DNA of 64,000 nucleotides, from positions 29,275 to 93,274 of the forward strand of contig JAITVY010000058.1 of assembly GCA_031285565.1 (NCBI GenBank), written 5' to 3'. Origin of the DNA: Tannerella sp. (GTDB lineage: Bacteria > Bacteroidota > Bacteroidia > Bacteroidales > Tannerellaceae). Below, one piece after another: positions 24,964-33,803 of the stretch. Numbering within the stretch: the first letter of the stretch is position 1; every line of letters begins with the position of its first letter. A model generated the notes under the pieces. That model ran no database searches, had not been told where the DNA came from, and was given only the letters and a program-made list of their open reading frames with translations. The position numbers were made by a program, and so were the translations under genes.

Positions 24964-27180
24964 ATGAAAACAAACTTTATTATCATATCTATACTACTTT
25001 CCGGATATATATTATCCGGATGCGGAAATAAGAGCGAACAGCAGAATGAAATCGTAACAAAGAAAGAAAAAACAGTATTTCAGACCTCACGCGAATGGCG
25101 TCCTACCATAGACAACCGGGGAGATGTAGCGATTATCTATGGCGTAGGTGGAAATCCAAGCGATAAATCCAAACGTATGCCTTTCGAAGAGCGCGTCAGG
25201 TCGTGGCAGGAACGCGGCTATACGACTCATTTTATGACCGGAATCGCATGGGGCTCATATCAGGATTACTTTACCGGCGAATGGGACGGCAAATGGCATC
25301 TTGATGAAGGGCAGGTGGAACAGGAAGGAGACACGATCTGGCATGGACGCATGGTTCCGTATATTGTTCCTTCCAAAAACTTCCTGGCTTATCTGAAAGA
25401 AAAACATGTCAAACGGGTTATTGACGCCGGAATAGATGCCATCTATATGGAAGAGCCTGAATTCTGGGCGCGTGCAGGCTATAGTGAAGCTTTTAAGAAC
25501 GAATGGCAGGAATATTATGGCTTTCCATGGCGTCCGCAACATGAATCACCGGAAAACACCTGGTTGTCAAACAAACTAAAATATGTTTTATATTACCGTG
25601 CCATTGAAGAGGTATTTACTTATGCCAAGGAATACGGAAAAAGTAAAGGGATGGATGTTCGTTGTTATGTTCCGACCCATTCATTGGTAAACTACTCCCA
25701 ATGGAGTATCGTAAGCCCGGAGGCCAGCCTGGCATCCTTACCCTGTGTGGACGGATATATTGCACAGGTATGGACAGGCACATCAAGGGAACCCAATTAC
25801 TATCAGGGAGTCTGTAAAGAACGTGTATTTGAAACAGCCTTTCTGGAATACGGATGCATGGAATCCATGACGGCTCCGACAGGACGTAAGATGTTCTTCC
25901 TCACCGACCCTATAGAAGACTGGCCCCGTGATTGGGAAGACTACCGCCGGAATTATCAGGCAACGTTCACTGCTCAATTACTTTATCCGGGTATTGACAA
26001 CTACGAGATCATGCCCTGGCCGGAAAGGATTTACGAGGGACTCTACAGCGTATCGGCCGGCAGTAGTGAAAAGGCACGTATACCACGCGATTATGCCACA
26101 CAAATGCATGTAATGATCAATACGCTTAACGACATGCCTTTGTCAGACAATAAAGTGAATGGCTCACATGGTATAAGTGTTTTGATGGGTAACTCTTTAA
26201 TGTTTCAACGCCTGCCTGTACACGACGGCTATGACGATCCTCAACTCAGTAATTTTTACGGGCATGTGCTTCCGTTCCTGAAAAGAGGCGTGCCTGTCCA
26301 TATCGTTCATATTGAAAATCTTCCGTATAAAAATACTTTGGCCGACACAAAAATACTTTTGATGACTTATTCCAATATGAAACCTCTTGAAAAAGAAGCT
26401 CACGAGTATCTCGCAGACTGGGTAAAAAAAGGAGGTATACTTGTATACAACGGAAGCGATAAAGATCCTTTTCAGCATGTTTCCGAATGGTGGAACCAAA
26501 ATGGAAACCAATACCCTACTGCTTCAGCTCATCTGTTTGAATTACTCGGGTTAAAGCAACATCCGGAGGAAGGAGAATACAAGGTTGGAAACGGTACGAT
26601 ATGTGTTATTCGCCACGATCCGAAAGAATTTGTACTAACTCCTGATTCGGAGACGAAGCTTCTTGAAAAAATTTCAGCCTTGTATGAAAAGATAGACGGA
26701 GAAAAACTCATATTCAAAAATAATTTTTATCTCCGCCGCGGACCGTATGAGCTGATTTCTGTACTGGACGAAAGTATTTATGACAACCCATTTGTTATCA
26801 ACGGGCTTTTTATAGATCTTTTCGATCCGGCACTCCCTGTATTGAAACAAAAAACAGTTATGCCCGGCAATCAGTCCCTATTATACAATATAGAAAGCAT
26901 AGTCGATAAAAAGAAACCTTGTGTCCTGGCTACCGGAGCACGTATAAGTGATGAAATACATTCCGGTAACAGCTATTCTTTTATAGCAAAAAGCCCGGTT
27001 GAAACAACAAATGTGATGCGTATATCCGTACCCGGAAAGCCGAAAGAATGTACCACTTCATACAATGATAAAACTATTTCGTATCCTATTCCCGAATGGG
27101 AATGGGATGATACGAGTCATACCGTTTTAATGCATTTTGAAAATCATCCGGATGGTGTTACCGTAAAAATAAAATATTAA
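24964..27180 (+). CDS. Lipoprotein with TIM-barrel-like hydrolase domain and amidotransferase-like domain, probable glycoside hydrolase of unassigned family
   Basis: 738 residues with lipobox LSGC (Cys20). Residues about 50-390 look like a (beta/alpha)8 barrel (RGDVAIIYGVGGN; GYTTHFMTGIAWGSYQDYFTG; VIDAGIDAIYMEEPEFWARAGYSEAFKNEW; DVRCYVPTHSL; CVDGYIAQVWTGTS). The acidic EEPEFW after strand 4 is a candidate catalytic site. Residues about 410-560 resemble the Rossmann-like, amidotransferase-type domain found in GH42-like beta-galactosidases (VLMGNSLMFQRLP; ILLMTYSNMKPLEKEAHEYLADWVKKGGILVYNGSD), and the rest is beta-rich. The family is not recognised. It closes PUL 2 and has its own promoter. 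Confidence 0.65.
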   Translation: MKTNFIIISILLSGYILSGCGNKSEQQNEIVTKKEKTVFQTSREWRPTIDNRGDVAIIYGVGGNPSDKSKRMPFEERVRSWQERGYTTHFMTGIAWGSYQDYFTGEWDGKWHLDEGQVEQEGDTIWHGRMVPYIVPSKNFLAYLKEKHVKRVIDAGIDAIYMEEPEFWARAGYSEAFKNEWQEYYGFPWRPQHESPENTWLSNKLKYVLYYRAIEEVFTYAKEYGKSKGMDVRCYVPTHSLVNYSQWSIVSPEASLASLPCVDGYIAQVWTGTSREPNYYQGVCKERVFETAFLEYGCMESMTAPTGRKMFFLTDPIEDWPRDWEDYRRNYQATFTAQLLYPGIDNYEIMPWPERIYEGLYSVSAGSSEKARIPRDYATQMHVMINTLNDMPLSDNKVNGSHGISVLMGNSLMFQRLPVHDGYDDPQLSNFYGHVLPFLKRGVPVHIVHIENLPYKNTLADTKILLMTYSNMKPLEKEAHEYLADWVKKGGILVYNGSDKDPFQHVSEWWNQNGNQYPTASAHLFELLGLKQHPEEGEYKVGNGTICVIRHDPKEFVLTPDSETKLLEKISALYEKIDGEKLIFKNNFYLRRGPYELISVLDESIYDNPFVINGLFIDLFDPALPVLKQKTVMPGNQSLLYNIESIVDKKKPCVLATGARISDEIHSGNSYSFIAKSPVETTNVMRISVPGKPKECTTSYNDKTISYPIPEWEWDDTSHTVLMHFENHPDGVTVKIKY

Positions 27181-27187
27181 GAATCTC

Positions 27188-27245
27188 AATAGCCCATGCG
27201 AAATAAAACAAAAAACAGCATGGGCTATTACTTTTTCAGTCCTTC
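27188..27245. terminator. Bidirectional terminator closing PUL 2
   Basis: AATAGCCCATGC (27188-27199) pairs exactly with GCATGGGCTATT (27228-27239), followed by ACTTTTT. The right arm overlaps the stop codon region of the convergent lipoprotein gene. Confidence 0.65.
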
Positions 27246-27832
27246 CTGCTGGAAACAGAATAGTTAACAAGACTTCTGACCTTTCCACCTTCCGGAATCT
27301 TATCCACTACAATTCCAGATACATAAACAAAAACAGGTATTTCATTCCATTCATTGCCATAATATGAATGATGTCGAATATAGTAATAATCATAATTTTC
27401 ATATTCCTCTAATAAATATGAATTTCTCGCCGCATATTCACTTGTATAAAAATAAGAATTCATTTCAATACAATCTTCGGGGTCAAACGATTGAATAAAG
27501 TTCGATAATAACAATGTATATTTTGAGAAATCCACCGAAGTATATTCGGGATACTTCTTCCGGAAACCTTTATCATAAAGATTTTCTATTTCACTTAAGC
27601 AGTTCTCCAAATCAGCCTCTGACTGAATCACAATAGCCTCTCTATTCCTCAGAATCTCCAATATAGCTTCTTTGTTCGTAGTATCAATGTCGCTCAATGA
27701 ATAACTGCATAAAGGCAATTCCGAACTAATGGGAAGGCGATAATTAATGGTATCACTCTCATTATTGCAGGAAAAAAATAGAACACCTGCAAATAATAAT
27801 TGCACTAAAATAACAAAGGGTTTCTTTTTCAT
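27236..27832 (-). CDS. Lipoprotein of unknown function, paralogue A
   Basis: 198 residues; lipobox FFSC gives Cys22. No family recognised. It shares with the gene at 27975-28553 the same plan: a LPI.SELPL.SY motif just after the anchor, an acidic helical stretch containing IQSEA/EDL..., a PEYT..DF/NF.K(Y/H)T core strand, and the C-terminal SGIVVDKIP..GKV..(L/V)INY(T/S)VS. The two lie in tandem on the minus strand 142 bases apart. The end of this gene runs into the terminator shared with PUL 2. Confidence 0.7.
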   Translation of the reverse strand: MKKKPFVILVQLLFAGVLFFSCNNESDTINYRLPISSELPLCSYSLSDIDTTNKEAILEILRNREAIVIQSEADLENCLSEIENLYDKGFRKKYPEYTSVDFSKYTLLLSNFIQSFDPEDCIEMNSYFYTSEYAARNSYLLEEYENYDYYYIRHHSYYGNEWNEIPVFVYVSGIVVDKIPEGGKVRSLVNYSVSSRKD

Positions 27833-27879
27833 AAGATATTTATTTTTTACATTAAGGATGTATAGAATGAGTCTGTCGA

Positions 27880-27935
27880 GTGATTAACGGTTAGTGGTAA
27901 GCGGTTAATTAATCACTAATCATTAACCATTAGTT
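27880..27935. repeat. Short-word repeat tract between the two lipoprotein genes
   Basis: Degenerate copies of GGTTAGTG/GGTTAATT run into their reverse complements (ATCACTAATCATTAACC), giving an imperfect inverted repeat of about 50 bases. No coding potential. Confidence 0.45.
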
Positions 27936-27974
27936 TACATGCTTCGTTTTATATCATTTATGGTTTATAAAAAA

Positions 27975-28553
27975 TCAGTCATCCCACCCATCTGAAACAG
28001 TAAAGTTAATAACCCCCATTACCTTTTTATCGTTTGGTATTTTATCCACAACAATTCCCGAAAGAGAAATGAAAATACCATCATCATCTAAATGATGGGC
28101 CTTAAACGAACAAATCTGGGAATAATAATAAGAATAGCCCTCAGATTTAAATTGATCCGACAAATAATCTTTTGAAAAAAAATAAGATTCAGTTTCTCTC
28201 AACTTACTAGGATGATACCCATGAAAAAAGAACTTTAAGATTACGGTATGCTTCAAAAAATTAAAAGTAGTATATTCAGGAAGTGTTCTAAGAGGATTAG
28301 TACCTAAAAGTTCATCCACTTTATCAAAAAAAGCCTGCAATTCCTCCTCTGACTGAATGATAAAAGGATCGGCAGTAACCAACTCTTCAATATTATCTAT
28401 TTTACCCTCAAACTTCTCACTGTCTATGGTATAACTATATAAAGGCAATTCCGAGCGGATTGGCAATACATGATCAGCGACTTCACTCTTATTACAAGAA
28501 ACAAAAAGTATATCTGCAATAAGTAATAATATAAGAACTAAATAATTTTTCAT
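27975..28553 (-). CDS. Lipoprotein of unknown function, paralogue B
   Basis: 192 residues with lipobox FVSC (Cys20). It is a diverged duplicate of the neighbouring lipoprotein (27236-27832): LPIRSELPLYSY versus LPISSELPLCSY after the anchor, PFIIQSEEELQAFFDKVDELLG versus AIVIQSEADLENCLSEIENLYD, and FISLSGIVVDKIPNDKKV versus VYVSGIVVDKIPEGGKV. The protein should sit in the periplasmic leaflet of the outer or inner membrane. No catalytic motif or known domain is evident. Confidence 0.7.
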   Translation of the reverse strand: MKNYLVLILLLIADILFVSCNKSEVADHVLPIRSELPLYSYTIDSEKFEGKIDNIEELVTADPFIIQSEEELQAFFDKVDELLGTNPLRTLPEYTTFNFLKHTVILKFFFHGYHPSKLRETESYFFSKDYLSDQFKSEGYSYYYSQICSFKAHHLDDDGIFISLSGIVVDKIPNDKKVMGVINFTVSDGWDD

Positions 28554-28747
28554 TTATACATGTTATTTATGGTTTTCTAAATAACGGGCAATACACTTTT
28601 TTAGTATGATAAATTATCCCTAAATGCTTCATCTTTCAATTTATAACAAAATTGCAGCATATCATAACAGATTACCACTATACAGCCGCAAAAAACAGAC
28701 AAATATTCATATTCGTGAAAATAAAAATCATTTTGAAATTAATTTCT

Positions 28748-28778
28748 TTTGTTTTTATTTCAAAATGTCATACATTTG
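28748..28778 (+). promoter_or_regulatory. Complete Bacteroides-type promoter of dapF
   Basis: TTTG (28748-28751), a 19-base spacer and TACATTTG (28771-28778) match the -33/-7 consensus TTTG-N19-TAnnTTTG exactly. The predicted start near 28785 excludes the in-frame ATG at 28624 and supports dapF beginning at 28819. Confidence 0.75.
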
Positions 28779-28818
28779 CATCGAAACAAATCAAAAAGAC
28801 ATAAATAACACGACAAAT

Positions 28819-29640
28819 ATGGCCAATCAGATAAAATTCCACAAAATGCATGGTGCCGGAAATGATTACATTTATGTAAACACTATGATTTATCCCATAT
28901 CAAATCCGGAAAATTTTGCCATTCGGTGGAGTAAGTTTCACACTGGAATCGGATCAGATGGCTTAGTCCTGATCGGCGCTTCGAATAAAGCTGATTTTAG
29001 CATGCGTATTTTCAATGCCGATGGTTCGGAAGCGCTGATGTGCGGAAATGCCAGCCGATGTATTGGTAAATATGTATATGACCTGGGATTAACATCTAAA
29101 AAAGAGATTGCTCTTGAGACGCTATCCGGTATAAAAAGGCTGAATCTGCATGTTGTTAACAATAAAGTGGAAACGGTTAGTGTTGACATGGGTGAACCGG
29201 AAACGAGAGAAAAGCTAACAGAAATAGAAATTGACGGAATGAAAATCAAGGGAACCATCGTTTCAATGGGCAATCCGCATTTCGTCATCTTTACCGAAGA
29301 TGCACATTCCGTCAATTTGCCTACTATTGGTCCGTTAATCGAACATCACCCGGTTTTTCCAGACCGGACAAATGTTGAGTTCGCCCAAACACTTTCCCGG
29401 AATGAAATACGTATGAGGGTCTGGGAAAGAGGATCAGGAATAACACAAGCATGCGGGACAGGAGCTTGTGCTACATTGGTTGCCGGTGTTCAGACCGGAA
29501 AAACAGACCGGAAAGCTTCTGTCGAAATGGATGGAGGAATACTCATCATTGAATGGGACGAAACAACCAATAAGGTATGGATGACCGGTGAAGCGGTAAT
29601 GGTATATGAAGGGTTTTTAGAATTGACAATGGAGAATTAA
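28819..29640 (+). CDS. dapF: Diaminopimelate epimerase
   Basis: 273 residues from ATG 28819, which fits the family length and the promoter just upstream. It converts LL- to meso-diaminopimelate for lysine and peptidoglycan. The N-terminal [14 protein letters not shown] motif and both catalytic cysteines are present: Cys75 in MCGNASRC and Cys212 in [11 protein letters not shown]. The protein has two equivalent alpha/beta halves with the active site between them. The gene is 39 bases before dapL, which supplies its substrate, and the two probably form an operon. Confidence 0.96.
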   Translation: MANQIKFHKMHGAGNDYIYVNTMIYPISNPENFAIRWSKFHTGIGSDGLVLIGASNKADFSMRIFNADGSEALMCGNASRCIGKYVYDLGLTSKKEIALETLSGIKRLNLHVVNNKVETVSVDMGEPETREKLTEIEIDGMKIKGTIVSMGNPHFVIFTEDAHSVNLPTIGPLIEHHPVFPDRTNVEFAQTLSRNEIRMRVWERGSGITQACGTGACATLVAGVQTGKTDRKASVEMDGGILIIEWDETTNKVWMTGEAVMVYEGFLELTMEN

Positions 29641-29679
29641 AGAAAACAAACATAACTAAATAGTTTAACGATTAAACAA

Positions 29680-30909
29680 ATGGCGCTTATTAACGAACAT
29701 TTTCTGAAGTTACCCGGCAGTTATCTTTTTTCGGATATTGCCAAAAAAGTACAAACATTTAAAATTACGCATCCGAAAGCTGATGTAATCAGCCTGGGCA
29801 TTGGTGATGTAACCCGTCCATTACCACAGGCCGTACGTGACGCTATGCATAAAGCCGTAGACGAAATGGGAAGTATGGATACGTTCCGCGGTTACGGACC
29901 TGAACAAGGCTATTCTTTTCTGTCGGAAGCGATTATCAAACACGATTATGCACCAAGAGGCGTATCACTGGATAGCAGTGAAATTTTCATAAACGACGGA
30001 GCAAAAAGTGATACAGGAAATATGGGTGATATTCTTCGTCATGATAATTGTGTAGGCGTTACGGATCCTATCTATCCCGTATATATAGATTCTAATGTGA
30101 TGGGAGGTCGCACCGGCGTATTGGAAGAAGGAAAATGGAGTAATATCGTATATATACCCTGCACGGAAGAAAACAATTTCGTACCTGAAATTCCTGCACG
30201 ACGTATGGATATACTTTATTTATGCTACCCCAATAATCCAACGGGAGCATCGATAACAAAAGATGCATTGAAAATGTGGGTGGAATACGCTATAAAGAAC
30301 AATGTACTAATACTTTATGATGGTGCATACGAGGCGTTTATACAGGATTCTGATATTCCACATTCTATTTATGAAATCAAAGGAGCTAAAAAAGTGGCTA
30401 TTGAATTCCGTAGTTATTCAAAGACGGCCGGTTTTACCGGTGTGCGATGTGGATACACAGTAGTACCTAAAGAATTAATGGGGTTCACCCTGAGTGGTGA
30501 AAAAGTATCATTGAATCAATTATGGAATCGTCGCCAATCTACGAAATTCAATGGTACCAGTTACATCACTCAACGTGGAGCTGAAGCAACATACAGTCCT
30601 GAAGGGAAAATACAGGTAAAGGAAATAATAGATTATTATATGAACAATGCAAAAATCATGAAACAGGGTCTCGAATCTGTAGGTTTAAAAGTATATGGCG
30701 GAGAAAATGCACCTTATTTATGGTTAAAAATGCCCAATGGCATATCATCCTGGAAATTCTTCGATCAATTGCTTTATGGGGCAAATGTTGTCGGTACGCC
30801 CGGAGTTGGTTTTGGACCAAGTGGAGAAGGATATTTCCGGTTAACTGCTTTCGGTACATACGAAAATTGTATCACAGCAATGGAACGAATACATAATTGG
30901 TTAAAATAG
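29680..30909 (+). CDS. dapL: LL-diaminopimelate aminotransferase
   Basis: 409 residues, fold-type I PLP aminotransferase of the DapL group. It makes LL-diaminopimelate from tetrahydrodipicolinate and glutamate in one step, bypassing the succinyl or acetyl routes. The N-terminus [21 protein letters not shown] is family-specific; the PLP-binding lysine is Lys248 in [17 protein letters not shown], and CYPNNPTGA and LYDGAYEAF hold other cofactor contacts. It links glutamate-based nitrogen to cell-wall synthesis and stands directly before the ammonium block. Confidence 0.96.
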   Translation: MALINEHFLKLPGSYLFSDIAKKVQTFKITHPKADVISLGIGDVTRPLPQAVRDAMHKAVDEMGSMDTFRGYGPEQGYSFLSEAIIKHDYAPRGVSLDSSEIFINDGAKSDTGNMGDILRHDNCVGVTDPIYPVYIDSNVMGGRTGVLEEGKWSNIVYIPCTEENNFVPEIPARRMDILYLCYPNNPTGASITKDALKMWVEYAIKNNVLILYDGAYEAFIQDSDIPHSIYEIKGAKKVAIEFRSYSKTAGFTGVRCGYTVVPKELMGFTLSGEKVSLNQLWNRRQSTKFNGTSYITQRGAEATYSPEGKIQVKEIIDYYMNNAKIMKQGLESVGLKVYGGENAPYLWLKMPNGISSWKFFDQLLYGANVVGTPGVGFGPSGEGYFRLTAFGTYENCITAMERIHNWLK

Positions 30910-30943
30910 ATTGAAAATAGGTTTTTATAGGTATTAGTTTTTT

Positions 30944-31006
30944 ATACTATTGAAGCGCGCAATAGTATGGGTTTATTACAAAAGAGCTCTTTTGATTTTT
31001 CTAATT
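30944..31006 (+). terminator. Two hairpins after dapL
   Basis: ATACTATTG (30944-30952) pairs with CAATAGTAT (30960-30968). Then CAAAAGAGCTCTTTTG (30979-30994) is a perfect palindrome followed by ATTTTTCTAATTTT, a terminator-like form. Confidence 0.5.
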
Positions 31007-31024
31007 TTATAAAGATAAATCAAA

Positions 31025-31726
31025 ATGAAAAAGAACAATTGTATTACAAAAGGATGTTTAGGTTTAATGATCACTTGTATGTTAGTTCATCTAAATAAGG
31101 CAAATGCGCAGGAAACAATTGAGGTTTCCGTAGGGGGAGATCTAGTCAGCAGTTACATCTGGCGTGGTCAGGACTGTGCCGGAGTCAGTATCCAACCCGA
31201 TATATCCCTTTCATTAAAAGGGTTTTCATTAACAGCTTGGGGATCGGTCGGGTTTGATAATGCAGATACAAAAGAGTTTGATTTTATATTGGGCTACGGG
31301 ATTGGCGGATTTAGTATTGCATTGACCGATTATTGGTTTGACACCCACCGTTACTTTGATTACTCGGCGCATACGACGTCACACATGTTCGAAGCAACAG
31401 TAGGTTACGATTTCGGTCCGTTAGCATTGCAATGGAACACGTATTTTGCCGGAGGGGATTATACGAAAGAAAACGGAGACAGGGGTTATTCTACCTATAT
31501 CGAAGCCAGCGCCCCATTTGCATTGGGTGGGATTGACTTCAATGCCGAAATAGGATGTACTCCGTGGGAAGGACTTTATTCGGATAAATTTAATGTTGTA
31601 AATATCGGTTTAAAAGCAGGTAAAGAAATAAAAATAACCGACACATTCAATCTTCCGGTATTTGCAAAAATGACTTTCAATCCTTATACAGACAATGCTT
31701 ATTTTGTATTTGGGGTCAGTTTATAA
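31025..31726 (+). CDS. Outer-membrane beta-barrel protein of unknown function, linked to ammonium uptake genes
   Basis: 233 residues. A signal peptide (about 1-28, ANAQ) is followed by alternating amphipathic strands rich in aromatic residues (SVGGDLVSSYIWRGQD, FSLTAWGSVGFDNAD, FEATVGYDFGPLALQWNTYFAGGDY), ending in VFGVSL. The opening (DLVSSYIWRG) recalls the TorF-like putative porins. A barrel of this size has about ten strands. It is 33 bases before the P-II gene and then Amt, so it may ease passage of ammonium or other small nitrogen compounds, but this is inferred from position only. Confidence 0.7.
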   Translation: MKKNNCITKGCLGLMITCMLVHLNKANAQETIEVSVGGDLVSSYIWRGQDCAGVSIQPDISLSLKGFSLTAWGSVGFDNADTKEFDFILGYGIGGFSIALTDYWFDTHRYFDYSAHTTSHMFEATVGYDFGPLALQWNTYFAGGDYTKENGDRGYSTYIEASAPFALGGIDFNAEIGCTPWEGLYSDKFNVVNIGLKAGKEIKITDTFNLPVFAKMTFNPYTDNAYFVFGVSL

Positions 31727-31759
31727 AAAAACGATTTGTTAACGAACAATATATAAGTA

Positions 31760-32116
31760 ATGAAAAAAATAGAAGCTATTATACGCCGGACAAAATTTGA
31801 AGATGTAAAAGATGCTCTTCTTGAAGCTGATATTGAATGGTTTTCATACTACGATGTCAGGGGAGTTGGAAAATCTCGCCAGGGAAGGATCTACAGGGGT
31901 GTCGTATATGATACAAGCTATATAGAACGTATCCTGGTTTCCATTGTTGTACGTGATAAAAATACGGAAAAGACTGTTCAGGCAATCCTCAAAGCTGCGC
32001 AGACAGGCGAAATCGGAGATGGCAGGATATTTATCATCCCGATTGAAGATGCAATACGCATCCGTACAGGAGAACGGGGAGATATTGCACTGTATAATGC
32101 AGAGCATGAAGAATAG
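31760..32116 (+). CDS. P-II family nitrogen regulatory protein
   Basis: 118 residues, a trimeric ferredoxin-like sensor of 2-oxoglutarate, ATP/ADP and glutamine status. The N-terminal MKKIEAIIRRTKFEDVKDAL is typical; the T-loop is at about 37-55 (GKSRQGRIYRGVVYDTSY) with several Tyr residues, and the ATP-binding B and C loops are TGEIGDGRIFIIP and RIRTGERG. Its T-loop is expected to plug the Amt channel encoded next. The T-loop sequence differs from the enterobacterial GlnB/GlnK standard, so uridylylation cannot be assumed and no symbol is given. Confidence 0.93.
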   Translation: MKKIEAIIRRTKFEDVKDALLEADIEWFSYYDVRGVGKSRQGRIYRGVVYDTSYIERILVSIVVRDKNTEKTVQAILKAAQTGEIGDGRIFIIPIEDAIRIRTGERGDIALYNAEHEE

Positions 32117-32117
32117 G

Positions 32118-32215
32118 CCAATATGAGTGGTTAATGATTAATTGTTAATGGTTAGTGAATTCAGTATACTCAACGGATTCAATTATTCAGTTACTCAATC
32201 ATTCGGTTATTCAAT
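32118..32215. repeat. Short-word repeat tract between the P-II and amt genes
   Basis: Degenerate GTTAATGATTAATTGTTAATGG words are followed by a second tract of ATTCAGTTACTCAATC-like words. It fills most of the 140-base gap. Confidence 0.45.
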
Positions 32216-32256
32216 CTTCAAACTAGTTAATTACAACAATAAAAAACGAGTTATAA

Positions 32257-33612
32257 ATGGATAAATATATATACACAATAAGAAAAGCGGCTATAAGTGC
32301 TATACTTTTAGGAGTTTTTATTTTTAGCGCTTTCCCGCAAGACACAAACGCTGCAACAGATGCGATTGCAGATTTAGCATTAAGCCTGGATACTGTCTGG
32401 ATGCTTTTAGCTGCCATGCTGGTATTCTTCATGCAACCCGGATTTGCATTGGTAGAGGCTGGTTTTACACGAACAAAAAACACCGCAAATATTCTAATGA
32501 AAAATCTGCTTGATTTTTCACTCGGCTCATTACTCTTTGCTGCAATCGGTTTTGGAATCATGTTCGGTTCGGGAGGATTTATGGGTGCTCCCAATTTTTT
32601 CAACCTGAATTTTCTTGATTCCGAACTTCCGATAGAAGGTTTTTTAGTTTTCCAAACCGTATTCTGTGCAACTGCAGCAACAATTGTATCCGGAGCAATG
32701 GCTGAACGCACTAAATTCTCGATGTATTTAGCATATTCGATCCTTATCTGCGTTCTGATTTACCCGATATCCGGTCATTGGACCTGGGGTGGCGGATGGT
32801 TAATGAACGATGCAGCCGACAGTTTCATTATGAAAACTTTTGGTACTGTATTTCATGACTTTGCCGGTTCAACAATCGTTCATTCGGTCGGAGGATGGGT
32901 AGCCCTCATAGGAGCGGCTATTGTCGGTCCTCGCATAGGTAAATATGGGAAAGATGGGAAGTCACGGGCAATTCCGGGTCACAATTTAACGTTAGCTTGC
33001 CTTGGAGTTTTCATACTTTGGTTTGGCTGGTTCGGGTTCAACCCCGGTTCGCAGTTAGCCGCCTCAGGCGAGGAAAACCGGATCGCTATATCCCATGTAT
33101 TCCTGACAACTAACTTATCTGCCTGTGCAGGCGGTTTCTTTTCGCTGCTCACAGGATGGATAAAATACAAAAAGCCATCATTGTCTTTAACTTTAAACGG
33201 TGTTTTAGCCGGATTGGTTGGAATAACCGCCGGATGTGACCTGGTTTCACCTATAGGCGCTATCATTATCGGTGCAATATGTGGTGTTATCATGGTGTTT
33301 GCAGTAGAGTTTATTGATAAAGTACTAAAAATCGATGATCCGGTAGGAGCTTCCAGCGTTCATGGTGTTTGCGGGTTTCTGGGAACCATATTGACAGGAT
33401 TATTTGCCACAAGCGAGGGTCTGTTTTACGGAGCCGGAACCGGTTTTTTCTTTGCTCAATTATTTGGTGCCCTGGTGGTAAGTTGCTGGGCGCTTGGCAT
33501 GGGATTCATCATATTCAAGGAATTAGATATCGTACACGGATTAAGGGTTCCTCCACGTGTTGAGGAAGAAGGTCTGGATATTTATGAACACGGAGAAACA
33601 ACATATAATTAA
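32257..33612 (+). CDS. amtB: Ammonium transporter, Amt family
   Basis: 451 residues with a cleavable N-terminal segment (about 1-32) and eleven predicted membrane helices. The twin pore histidines are His209 (HDFAGSTIVHSVGGW) and His369 (DDPVGASSVHGVCGFLG), and Asp201 of the recruitment site is present. FMQPGFALVEAGFTRTKN is the typical first-helix signature. The C-terminal tail (EELDIYEHGE-like, GLDIYEHGETTYN) carries the motif that contacts P-II. It works with the P-II protein immediately upstream and feeds the two ligases downstream. Confidence 0.96.
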   Translation: MDKYIYTIRKAAISAILLGVFIFSAFPQDTNAATDAIADLALSLDTVWMLLAAMLVFFMQPGFALVEAGFTRTKNTANILMKNLLDFSLGSLLFAAIGFGIMFGSGGFMGAPNFFNLNFLDSELPIEGFLVFQTVFCATAATIVSGAMAERTKFSMYLAYSILICVLIYPISGHWTWGGGWLMNDAADSFIMKTFGTVFHDFAGSTIVHSVGGWVALIGAAIVGPRIGKYGKDGKSRAIPGHNLTLACLGVFILWFGWFGFNPGSQLAASGEENRIAISHVFLTTNLSACAGGFFSLLTGWIKYKKPSLSLTLNGVLAGLVGITAGCDLVSPIGAIIIGAICGVIMVFAVEFIDKVLKIDDPVGASSVHGVCGFLGTILTGLFATSEGLFYGAGTGFFFAQLFGALVVSCWALGMGFIIFKELDIVHGLRVPPRVEEEGLDIYEHGETTYN

Positions 33613-33627
33613 GCATGAGGAATGGTA

Positions 33628-33647
33628 TTGATTTTTCACAAAATCAA
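33628..33647 (+). terminator. Hairpin after amt
   Basis: TTGATTTT (33628-33635) and AAAATCAA (33640-33647) form an 8-bp stem with a TCAC loop. The sequence downstream is not a U-tract, so termination is uncertain. Confidence 0.35.
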
Positions 33648-33684
33648 GATGGTAAATAAAAAATACAGTGAGTTTTTTTTATTC

Positions 33685-33734
33685 TCGGAGGGGAATAGTA
33701 CTTTTGTGTTGGGAAGTATAGCCCTCCCCTCCGA
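33685..33734 (+). promoter_or_regulatory. asnA promoter lying inside a perfect 10-bp inverted repeat
   Basis: TCGGAGGGGA (33685-33694) and TCCCCTCCGA (33725-33734) are exact reverse complements. Between them is the -7 box TACTTTTG (33699-33706), with a T-run at the -33 position. The right arm would lie at the very 5' end of the asnA transcript. Confidence 0.45.
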
Positions 33735-33803
33735 TTCCTTAATGACAGAATGACAATAAGAAAACAAACATAATATTAAAAATAACAACTAATTTCTAGC
33801 TAA

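Noticed and set aside
28624..28818. dapF start at ATG 28624
   Set aside because: A consensus promoter at 28748-28778 lies inside that extension, and the family starts at the [16 protein letters not shown] position.
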